Below, one piece after another: positions 1-5,170 of a stretch of 5,170 nt of DNA; the first letter of the stretch is position 1; each line of letters starts with the position of its first letter. The stretch lies in the NCBI GenBank assembly GCA_003224835.1, contig QHZX01000140.1, forward strand, positions 1-5,170, read 5' to 3'. The notes under the pieces were generated by a model, which had not been told where the DNA came from, did not search any database, and worked only from the letters and a program-made list of their open reading frames with translations. The translations under genes were made by a program, and so were the position numbers. This DNA comes from Acidobacteriota bacterium. GTDB lineage: Bacteria; Acidobacteriota; Terriglobia; Terriglobales; Acidobacteriaceae.

Positions 1-305
1 GGAGTCAGCTTGGACGGGATGAGGGGAGCAGGTTCAGACTCGGGCTGCCGCACTCGCCACCACAGAGGCGAAGAAGACCCGGCGCTGGTCTCCTGCGAAG
101 CAGGTTTCGGTTCGACGATGGCAAATTCTGGTTTGGGTCGGCGTGCCTGTTCGATCATCTCCGCGAATTGAACGGTGTGCCCGAGCGAGTCTTCTTTTGG
201 CGTGGGCTCTTCGGGGGCAGGCTCGGCGGTCGCGTGCCAAATCAGCCCATGCGGAACCAGGGACTCTTCATTATCCTGAGGCTTGCGTTTGCGATTTCCG
301 AACAT
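1..305 (-). CDS. N-terminal part of an unrecognised Pro/Glu-rich protein (3' end outside window)
   Basis: From ATG 305 the minus strand is open for 101 codons to the window edge with no stop. The visible protein begins MFGNRKRKPQDNEESLVPHG and continues with a basic start, then a stretch rich in Pro, Glu, Lys and Ala (TAEPAPEEPTPKED, EPKPASQETSAG) and a short aromatic patch, PLWWRVR. No domain, signal peptide or membrane segment can be named. The low-complexity composition suggests a disordered N-terminal region before a domain that lies outside. The Shine-Dalgarno sequence is weak: only AAAGAAA lies near the ATG. The gene is co-oriented with and 97 bp after the 197-aa gene. An in-frame TTG at 350 is a less likely start. 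Support comes from the open frame, the gene-like position and the protein-like composition; the family is unknown. Confidence 0.6.
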   Translation of the reverse strand, partial: MFGNRKRKPQDNEESLVPHGLIWHATAEPAPEEPTPKEDSLGHTVQFAEMIEQARRPKPEFAIVEPKPASQETSAGSSSPLWWRVRQPESEPAPLIPSKLT

Positions 306-370
306 GCGGTTTCTTTGATGCTGCTTCTCGGAGGGGAAGTTAGCCTGCAAAAACCTGCATTCTCGGCACC

Positions 371-402
371 TGGCCCCATTCACAAATGGGCGGGACCGGC
401 CA
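371..402 (-). terminator. Bulged hairpin after the hypothetical gene, possible weak terminator
   Basis: Directly after the TAG at 405-403, the minus strand reads TGGCC, eight unpaired bases, CCATT, the loop TGTG, AATGG, then GGCCA. This gives two 5-bp stems stacked across a one-sided bulge. No U-tract follows immediately; the nearest T-run (TTTTT, about 349-353) is some 17 bases further on. It may be a factor-dependent terminator, an RNA-stability hairpin or a scattered repeat. The remainder of the 97-bp gap (306-402) shows only a short direct repeat, TGCAGG-TTTT-TGCAGG (about 344-359). Confidence 0.3.
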
Positions 403-996
403 CTAGTTCACCCTCTGAAGCCTGCTGACCAGCTTCTGCGCCAGATTTTCTTCCGATTCAGACCACAAGAGGCGGGTCTTAGCGCCTGAATTCTTCTCGA
501 CCTTCGTGGTGAAGTCAACCAACTTTTGCACGTTGCTCCTCACTCGCGATTCGACTTCAGGCGAGAGTTGCAGTTCCTCGTATAGAAATGGCGAGTCCAG
601 CCCAAAGTCGACCTGGAGCTGTCCTTGAGTACCAGATTCAGCGTCCTCAAACTCGTCGCCCCGAACAATAAACCTGACCAGTGATGGCCTAAGGGTCCAG
701 TCGGCTTGCGGTGTTATCGGCGACCACAGGTCCCAACTCGCCTCGAAAACATAGGCGTAATCCTCGTGGGGCAATCCGGCCGCGATTGTTACGGCTTCTT
801 CGGGGGAAATTCCGGGGCGAAAGTGCTCTTCAAGAATTGTGGCCTCACCCCACGATATGGGATGGACCGCGACACCGATGATCCCAGGCTGCTGGGGGGA
901 GAACGGCAATTGTTGCATGACTGCCGCCGCATGGGCAAAGGTCTCTACCAGCTCGGAATCACTGTACCAGAGGTTTAGATATAGATTGTCGGGCAT
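403..996 (-). CDS. Conserved-looking hypothetical protein downstream of lpdA
   Basis: I do not recognise this family. From ATG 996 it is a 197-residue soluble protein, acidic overall, with no signal peptide, no membrane segment and no cysteine. The first two-thirds looks mixed alpha/beta, with a hydrophobic strand-like GIIGVAVHPISWG, a Gly/Pro break (FRPGISPEEAV) and aromatic-rich FEASWDLWSPI. The last third, from about LSPEVESRVRSNVQKLVDF, looks helical and charged. ATG 996 is preferred over the in-frame TTG at 1011 (five residues longer, PRSI after the start) because a GAG(AT) box lies seven bases before it. It begins 44 bp after the lpdA stop in the same direction, so co-transcription with the PDH genes is likely. 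Its length, ordinary codon use and position argue for a real gene. A role in lipoate or PDH metabolism would be a guess from context only. The stop is TAG at 405-403. Confidence 0.75.
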   Translation of the reverse strand: MPDNLYLNLWYSDSELVETFAHAAAVMQQLPFSPQQPGIIGVAVHPISWGEATILEEHFRPGISPEEAVTIAAGLPHEDYAYVFEASWDLWSPITPQADWTLRPSLVRFIVRGDEFEDAESGTQGQLQVDFGLDSPFLYEELQLSPEVESRVRSNVQKLVDFTTKVEKNSGAKTRLLWSESEENLAQKLVSRLQRVN

Positions 997-1001
997 GATG
1001 G

Positions 1002-1006
1002 ATCTC
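1002..1006 (-). promoter_or_regulatory. Probable Shine-Dalgarno sequence of the 197-aa hypothetical gene
   Basis: GAGAT on the minus strand has its GAG core seven bases before ATG 996. It is modest in strength, but it is the only purine-rich box at the right distance and it favours ATG 996 over TTG 1011. It partly overlaps a 5-bp stem (TCGGC-TTTGATT-GCCGA, 1005-1021) that could lower its accessibility; that effect is inferred. Confidence 0.45.
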
Positions 1007-1040
1007 GGCAATCAAAGCCGACGCGCTCATTGGATGCCGA

Positions 1041-2459
1041 CTACCTGCGAGGACGATACAAATCTGTGCTGGTCCCAAAAAATACCTCGGCAGCCTGCAT
1101 CACGGTTTCTGAAAGCGTGGGGTGAGGATGGATTGTGAGCGCAACATCCTTCGCCAGCGCCGCCATTTCAATGGCCAACGTTCCTTCCGCGATCAACTCA
1201 CCTGCGCCAGAGCCGACAATTCCCACACCCAAAATGCGCTCGCTTGCCGGATCCAAAATCAGCTTGGTCAAACCCTCGGTGCGGTCCAGTGTCACAGCTC
1301 TACCGGAAGCGGCCCAGGGGAATTTCGCGACCTTAATTTCACGGCCTTCCTTCTCAGCCTGAGTCTCAGTCAGACCGGACCAGGCAATTTCAGGATCCGT
1401 GAAAACCACCGCCGGAATCGCATTGGGTTCGAATGCAACTTTGTGTCCGGCAATATGCTCAACCGCGGTGCGTCCTTCATGCGACGCCTTGTGTGCCAGC
1501 ATGGGTTCGCCTACGACGTCACCAATGGCGTAAATTGACGGATCATCGGTTTGGAGATGCTTGTTGACCTGAATGAATCCGCGATCGCCTACTCGGACCT
1601 GCGTGCGATCGAGTCCCGCAATTTGTGAATTTGGTTTGCGGCCGACTGAGACCAGGACTTTATCAAAGACCTTCTCGCGTTCTTTTACATCTTTTCCATC
1701 GAAACAAACTCGAATGCCGTTGGCTTCTTCTTTTACGGCGGTCACGGTGTTGAGCAGAATCGCATCGAACATCTTTTCGAGACGTTTATGCAATGGGAGT
1801 ACGAGATCGCGATCAGCTCCGGGAAGCAAGCCGCCTGTCATTTCTACAACCGACACTTTTGATCCGAGAGCAGCATAAACCGTGCCGAGTTCCAGGCCGA
1901 TGTAACCGCCGCCAATCACGAGAAGCGTACCGGGAACATCGTTTATGTCCAGCGCCGAAGTTGAATCCAGCATGCGAGGACTATCGAGTTTCAGGGTTGG
2001 AATAACTGCAGGGCGCGATCCAGTTGCGATGATGATTCGATCGAAGGTGGTTGACTCTCCGCCGCCGCCATTCTTCGTAATGCGAATCGTATTCGAATTT
2101 TCAAAGCTCGCATCGCCCCGGATGTACTGCACTTTTCTGGCCTTGGCAATTTGCCCCAGCCCGCTTGTCAGTTTGTTGACCACTCCTTCTTTGAATGAAC
2201 GCAATCGCGCAACATCAATTCGTGGCTCGCCAAACTCGATCCCCCAATTCTTCGCGTGACGACATTCGTCGATCACCTTGGCTACGTGCAGCAAAGCTTT
2301 CGACGGAATACATCCGCGATACAGGCACACGCCACCGGGATTCTGCTCGCGGTCGATTAGCGTGACGTTCATTCCGAGATCAGCCGCCAGGAATGCAGCG
2401 GCGTAGCCACCGGGTCCGCCACCGACAATCGCAATATTTGGTTGTGACCGTTCTGTCAT
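1041..2459 (-). CDS. lpdA: Dihydrolipoamide dehydrogenase (PDH E3)
   Basis: This is an FAD-dependent disulfide oxidoreductase that reoxidises dihydrolipoyl-E2 and passes electrons to NAD+. The protein is 472 residues, the normal length for the family. In order it has an N-terminal FAD-binding GGGPGG (13-18), the redox disulfide in GGVCLYRGCIPSK (Cys45 and Cys50), the ATGSRP loop (146-151), the NAD-binding GGGYIG (183-188) with the acidic residue at the end of the following strand (VVEM), and the second FAD contact YAIGDV (310-315). The C-terminal dimerisation domain carries HPHPTLSE (444-451), with the catalytic His446-Glu451 pair. It starts at ATG 2459, and the first residues lead straight into the FAD fold. 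No convincing Shine-Dalgarno sequence precedes the ATG; the 25 bases before it include ACCTTTAAGCTTGCGC. The stop is TAG. Being last of the aceE-aceF-lpdA set, it is very probably the complex's own E3, though such E3s may also serve 2-oxoglutarate dehydrogenase. Confidence 0.95.
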   Translation of the reverse strand: MTERSQPNIAIVGGGPGGYAAAFLAADLGMNVTLIDREQNPGGVCLYRGCIPSKALLHVAKVIDECRHAKNWGIEFGEPRIDVARLRSFKEGVVNKLTSGLGQIAKARKVQYIRGDASFENSNTIRITKNGGGGESTTFDRIIIATGSRPAVIPTLKLDSPRMLDSTSALDINDVPGTLLVIGGGYIGLELGTVYAALGSKVSVVEMTGGLLPGADRDLVLPLHKRLEKMFDAILLNTVTAVKEEANGIRVCFDGKDVKEREKVFDKVLVSVGRKPNSQIAGLDRTQVRVGDRGFIQVNKHLQTDDPSIYAIGDVVGEPMLAHKASHEGRTAVEHIAGHKVAFEPNAIPAVVFTDPEIAWSGLTETQAEKEGREIKVAKFPWAASGRAVTLDRTEGLTKLILDPASERILGVGIVGSGAGELIAEGTLAIEMAALAKDVALTIHPHPTLSETVMQAAEVFFGTSTDLYRPRR

Positions 2460-2484
2460 AGCGTGCGCAAGCTTAAAGGTGCGT

Positions 2485-2560
2485 TGTCATGATTTTGCCG
2501 AGGAATCTGCATTTGTCGGGAACAGCAGGTTCCTCACCGCTAAAGCGGTTCAGAATGACA
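2485..2560. repeat. Composite inverted repeat in the aceF-lpdA gap, REP-like
   Basis: Two related blocks face each other. On the plus strand, TGTCAT (2485-2490) is followed by GAGGAATCTGC (2500-2510). After a 14-base spacer comes GCAGGTTCCTC (2525-2535), and the element ends in ATGACA (2555-2560). The inner arms pair at 10 of 11 positions and the outer hexamers pair perfectly. The right half also contains a small perfect hairpin, ACCGC-TAAA-GCGGT (2536-2549). Each half has the layout TGTCAT...GAGGAAyCTGC, which from memory resembles short repeats scattered in intergenic DNA of Acidobacteriota and other environmental bacteria. In RNA the whole could fold as one long hairpin between the aceF stop and the lpdA start. 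That it is dispersed in this genome is inference, since only one element is visible here. Confidence 0.6.
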
Positions 2561-2620
2561 GTGAATTTGATTTTCCTTCGTGAACTGTTGTGTCCTTGAT
2601 AGTTTATGGTTCGAAAGGTT

Positions 2621-4369
2621 TCAGCCCTGTACCGACAATAGGAACGGCTGTTCAAAAGCTTCCGCAATCCAACGCAAAAAACGTGCCGCATCGGCGCCGT
2701 CAATCAGCCGGTGATCGTAGGAAAGCGAAAGCGGCAGCACCATGCGCGGCTCAAATTTGTTATTCATCCAAACGGGTTCCATCCCTGATCGCGAAAGTCC
2801 CAGGATCGCGACCTCGGGATAATTCACGATCGGCGAAAAACCCGTACCGCCTATGCCGCCGAGATTCGTGATAGTGAACGTCCCACCTTCCATGTCCGCC
2901 GGGCTGAGTTTCTTGTCGCGAGCTTTTTTAGACAGTCCGGTGAGTTCCGCAGCCAACTCAACAATATTTTTCTTATCTACATCTCGGATCACCGGGACCA
3001 GCAGTCCGCGATCGGTATCGACCGCAACGCCGATATTGATGAACTGCTTGTAGACAATCTCCTCTTTTTCCATGTCGATGCTGGCATTAAACTGCGGGAA
3101 AATCTTGAGCGCTGAAGCACAAACTTTCAGGGCAATCGCAGTCACAGTCATCTTGCCGCCAGCCTCAGCCGCCTTAGGCGCGAATTTGGTCCGCAACTGC
3201 TCAAGCTCGGTAATGTCGGCTTTGTCCTGCTGAGTAACGTGGGGAATCGAACTCCAAGCTTCCCACATGTGCTCGGCAGTTTTGCGGCGCACGCCGCGCA
3301 TGGAGACGCGCTCGATCTTTCCCCACTTGCTGAAATCGGGAAGAGCGGGCTGCTGCAGGTGAGTTGCCGCAGAGCCTGCACCGGATGCAGCCCCAGCAAT
3401 GACGCTCTTTGCATAGAGCTTTACGTCGGCTTCACTGATGCGTCCGCCAGGACCGTTCCCAGGAATGCTGTGTATATCAATTCCCAGCTCACGCGCCAAA
3501 CGGCGAACGTGCGGAGCAGCGGGAACGGGTCCGCGATGTTCTACACCAGCGGCGCGGTCAAGATGCAATGGCATGCTGAAGGTCGCTACTGAGGCCGTCG
3601 GCGGCTGATCCCGAGGCAGTGCCTGCTCTTCCGTCTTGCCCTCCGACTGAATTGCTGCCTGAAATGCCATCCGGGCATGGTCATGCGATTCTTCTGCACG
3701 TGAAGGCTGTTGAGAATGAGTCTGGGAGGTCGCACCTGGCTCAAGCGTGAAAATCAATTGCCCGACTTTGATCTGGTCACCCTGCGACACGTGAACGCCC
3801 TTAACGATGCCGCTGAGGGAAGATGGGACCTCGACCACAGCTTTTTCCGTCTCAAGTTCCATGACCGGCTGGCCTTCAGAAACTTGCGCACCCGGAGAAA
3901 TCATCAGCCGAACGAGATCCCCTTGATGAATGTTTTCGCCCAGTTCAGGAAGTTTGAATTCAGAGACCTCGTTGCTTTCGGACGGCACAACAGGTGCGGA
4001 AGCAGTGGCCTTGGGCGCTGCTGATGGCGCCGGTTTTGGCGGAGCTTCGGACTTGGGAGCAGCCGGCTTCGGTTCGGACTTTGGTGCCGCTGCTGGAGCG
4101 CTGGATGCCTTTGCCTCCACACGCTTGCCGCCGGCGCCATTCTCCACTGTAAAGATCACCTGGCCGACTTTGATTTTCTCGCCCTGCTTGACCAGAACTT
4201 CTTTGATGGTGCCGCTAACAGAAGAGGGCACCTCGACTACTGCTTTATCGGTCTCGAGTTCCATCACGGCCTGACCTTCGGCAATGCTCGCTCCAGGCGC
4301 GATCATCAGTCGGACGAGATCGCCCTGATGAATGTTTTCTCCGAGTTCTGGAAGCTTAAATTCGGTCAC
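2621..4369 (-). CDS. aceF: Dihydrolipoamide acetyltransferase (PDH E2) with two lipoyl domains
   Basis: This is the core-forming E2 of the pyruvate dehydrogenase complex, which transfers the acetyl group from lipoyl-lysine to CoA. From the GTG start the protein is 582 residues. Lipoyl domain 1 spans about 2-77, with the modified lysine at 42 in ETDKAVVEVPSS. An Ala/Pro/Lys/Glu linker spans about 81-136. Lipoyl domain 2 spans about 136-211, with its lysine at 176 in ETEKAVVEVPSS. A longer, non-Ala/Pro linker runs to about 281. The peripheral-subunit-binding domain is at about 282-316 (PHVRRLARELGI...GPGGRISEADV), and the CoA-acyltransferase domain is at about 350-582. The catalytic motif SYDHRLIDG places the active-site His at 553 and the Asp at 557. 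IPHVTQQDKADITELE and ITNLGGIGGTGFSPIVN are also typical of AceF. The frame stays open to a TTG at 4396, but GTG 4369 follows a GGGAG box and puts the lipoyl fold directly at the N terminus, as is usual. The stop is TGA at 2623-2621. Confidence 0.96.
   Translation of the reverse strand: MTEFKLPELGENIHQGDLVRLMIAPGASIAEGQAVMELETDKAVVEVPSSVSGTIKEVLVKQGEKIKVGQVIFTVENGAGGKRVEAKASSAPAAAPKSEPKPAAPKSEAPPKPAPSAAPKATASAPVVPSESNEVSEFKLPELGENIHQGDLVRLMISPGAQVSEGQPVMELETEKAVVEVPSSLSGIVKGVHVSQGDQIKVGQLIFTLEPGATSQTHSQQPSRAEESHDHARMAFQAAIQSEGKTEEQALPRDQPPTASVATFSMPLHLDRAAGVEHRGPVPAAPHVRRLARELGIDIHSIPGNGPGGRISEADVKLYAKSVIAGAASGAGSAATHLQQPALPDFSKWGKIERVSMRGVRRKTAEHMWEAWSSIPHVTQQDKADITELEQLRTKFAPKAAEAGGKMTVTAIALKVCASALKIFPQFNASIDMEKEEIVYKQFINIGVAVDTDRGLLVPVIRDVDKKNIVELAAELTGLSKKARDKKLSPADMEGGTFTITNLGGIGGTGFSPIVNYPEVAILGLSRSGMEPVWMNNKFEPRMVLPLSLSYDHRLIDGADAARFLRWIAEAFEQPFLLSVQG
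3895..3964 (-). repeat. Second copy of the duplicated lipoyl-domain coding segment in aceF
   Basis: This codes the start of lipoyl domain 2, the partner of the copy at about 4297-4366. The shared core includes ENIHQGDLVRLMI. After the core the copies diverge moderately (APGASIAEGQAVMELETDKA versus SPGAQVSEGQPVMELETEKA), yet both keep the lipoyl-acceptor lysine, so both domains should be modifiable. Confidence 0.85.
4297..4366 (-). repeat. First copy of the duplicated lipoyl-domain coding segment in aceF
   Basis: This codes the start of lipoyl domain 1. Residues 3-23 here are identical, for 21 residues in a row, to residues 137-157 of lipoyl domain 2. Aligning 4301-4363 with 3899-3961 by eye gives about 53 of 63 identical bases, and many differences fall at silent positions. 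This is an internal domain duplication, not a mobile repeat. Confidence 0.85.
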
Positions 4370-4378
4370 GTAATGGAT

Positions 4379-4383
4379 CTCCC
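4379..4383 (-). promoter_or_regulatory. Shine-Dalgarno sequence of aceF (GGGAG)
   Basis: Read on the minus strand, GGGAG lies nine bases before the GTG at 4369-4367. It supports GTG as the start over the in-frame TTG at 4396, which would add nine residues (MHSCWEIHY) unlike any lipoyl-domain N terminus and which lies upstream of this box. Confidence 0.7.
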
Positions 4384-4428
4384 AACAGCTGTGCAATCAC
4401 AGATGGCCCAGAGTCACACACAGAAGAA

Positions 4429-5170
4429 TTAGGTGATTGCCGGGTTCGCTTTCTCGGAATTAATCCCGAGATCTTTGATGGCCTGGTTGACGGTTTTAAA
4501 TTCGATCTTTTTCTCGCGAGCCAGAGCATGCAAAGTGGCGAGCGCGATGTGCTTGGCGTCGACCTCGAAGAAGTCACGTAATGAAGCGCGGCCCTCGCTA
4601 CGCCCGAAACCATCGGTTCCGAGTGAGACCAGTGGCCGGGGCATCCACTGCGAAATGGACTCGGGCAAAATCTTCATGTAATCAGAAGCCGCTACCAGCA
4701 CGCCTGGCGTATCCTTCAGTTGCTGAGTGACGAACGGCATTTTCGGAGTTTCGCCGGGATGCAACATGTTCCACCGCTGGACATCGTTTGCCTCGCGATA
4801 CAGTTCCTTATAACTGGTGACGCTCCATACATCCGCGGCCACGCCGTACTTCTCAAGTAGTTCCTGCGCTTTAAGGACCTCGAACATGATTGCGCCGCTG
4901 CCAAATAATTGTGCCCGTAGTTGCGCGTCTTTCCTTTGCGAAGGTTTGAACAGATACATTCCTTTCAAAATGCCTTCGCGAACGGCGTCACCATCAGGCA
5001 TTGCGGGCATCGGGAGTGGCTCGTTGCCTACCGTCAAATAGTAGAAGATCGATTCCTGGTTCACATACATGCGACGTATTCCGTCCTGAATAATCACGCC
5101 GATCTCGAACGCAAATGCCGGATCATATGCGAGTAAATTAGGAACGCTCAACGCCAGCACGTGGCTGTGT
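4429..5170 (-). CDS. aceE: Pyruvate dehydrogenase E1 component, homodimeric type, C-terminal part (5' end outside window)
   Basis: This is the thiamine-diphosphate-dependent E1 of the pyruvate dehydrogenase complex. It decarboxylates pyruvate and reductively acetylates the lipoyl groups of E2 in the cytoplasm. The window holds the last 246 codons, ending in TAA at 4431-4429; full-length AceE is close to 890 residues, so roughly the final quarter is present. The frame is open to the window edge, and the first visible residues (HSHVLALSVPNLLAYDPAFA) match an internal stretch of AceE, so the GTG at 5160 is not a start. Family landmarks are YDPAFAFEIGVI, the RWNMLHPGETP segment (about 4744-4776) and LGTDGFGRSEGR (about 4588-4623), followed by RDFFEVDAKHI, all typical of the AceE C-terminal transketolase-like domain. 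This is the single-chain E1, not the alpha/beta PdhA/PdhB type. It is followed after 59 bp by aceF in the same direction. No frameshift or missing segment is seen in the visible part. Confidence 0.95.
   Translation of the reverse strand, partial: HSHVLALSVPNLLAYDPAFAFEIGVIIQDGIRRMYVNQESIFYYLTVGNEPLPMPAMPDGDAVREGILKGMYLFKPSQRKDAQLRAQLFGSGAIMFEVLKAQELLEKYGVAADVWSVTSYKELYREANDVQRWNMLHPGETPKMPFVTQQLKDTPGVLVAASDYMKILPESISQWMPRPLVSLGTDGFGRSEGRASLRDFFEVDAKHIALATLHALAREKKIEFKTVNQAIKDLGINSEKANPAIT

Noticed and set aside
34..240. 68-codon minus-strand frame near the left edge
   Set aside because: It is very Arg-rich and lies out of frame inside the longer open frame from ATG 305, whose composition is more plausible.
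143..428. Plus-strand open frames over the left-edge region
   Set aside because: Opposite to all supported genes; they overlap the proline-rich frame, the hairpin and the end of the 197-aa gene, and have no recognisable features.
1122..1538. 138-codon plus-strand frame antisense to lpdA
   Set aside because: Lies wholly opposite the lpdA C-terminal domain and has no motifs; a mirror effect of lpdA codon use.
2561..2620. Possible promoter for lpdA just after the aceF stop
   Set aside because: A/T-rich words such as CATAAACTATC occur, but no -35-like hexamer sits at a 16-18 base spacing, so I cannot support a promoter call.
2473..2703. 76-codon minus-strand open frame spanning the aceF 3' end and the intergenic repeat
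   Set aside because: It starts inside aceF in another frame and runs through the repeat element. Its composition (Arg/Cys/Ser-rich) is not protein-like, and aceF and lpdA explain the flanks.
4031..4110. Repetitive DNA within aceF
   Set aside because: It encodes the APKSE-type Ala/Pro/Lys linker between lipoyl domains, so the repetition reflects linker composition and not a separate element.
4356..4613. 85-codon minus-strand frame overlapping the end of aceE and start of aceF
   Set aside because: Out of frame with the well-supported aceE C terminus; Ser/Arg/Pro-rich shadow translation with no motif.

Overview
The window is most likely chromosomal DNA from a Gram-negative-type environmental bacterium, and my best guess is Acidobacteriota. 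That guess rests on the gene set and style: an AceE-type E1, a two-lipoyl-domain E2, a dispersed-looking repeat built on TGTCATTCTGA / GAGGAATCTGC blocks, and balanced GC. It is an inference, not a demonstrated assignment. Every gene I can support lies on the minus strand, so transcription runs from high to low coordinates.

Layout in transcription order. (1) 5170-4429: the 3' end of aceE, the homodimeric pyruvate dehydrogenase E1; its 5' part is outside the window. (2) 4369-2621: aceF, dihydrolipoamide acetyltransferase E2, with two lipoyl domains, a peripheral-subunit-binding domain and a catalytic domain. It starts at a GTG with a good Shine-Dalgarno sequence. (3) 2620-2460: a 161-bp gap holding a composite inverted repeat (2485-2560). 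(4) 2459-1041: lpdA, dihydrolipoamide dehydrogenase E3. (5) 996-403: a 197-residue cysteine-free protein of unknown function, 44 bp after lpdA. (6) 402-306: a 97-bp gap with a bulged hairpin just after the stop codon. (7) 305-1: the start of an unrecognised proline- and glutamate-rich protein that runs off the window edge without a stop.

Together aceE, aceF and lpdA encode all three enzymes of the pyruvate dehydrogenase complex. E1 decarboxylates pyruvate and acetylates the E2 lipoyl arm, E2 passes the acetyl group to CoA, and E3 reoxidises the dihydrolipoyl group with NAD+. The two downstream genes are co-oriented and may be co-transcribed, but nothing in their sequence ties them to the complex.

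I found no new multi-gene system, phage, IS element, CRISPR array or RNA gene. The points most worth a second look are the composite repeat before lpdA, the uncharacterised 197-aa gene following lpdA, the truncated proline-rich gene at the left edge, and the near-identical N-terminal halves of the two E2 lipoyl domains.
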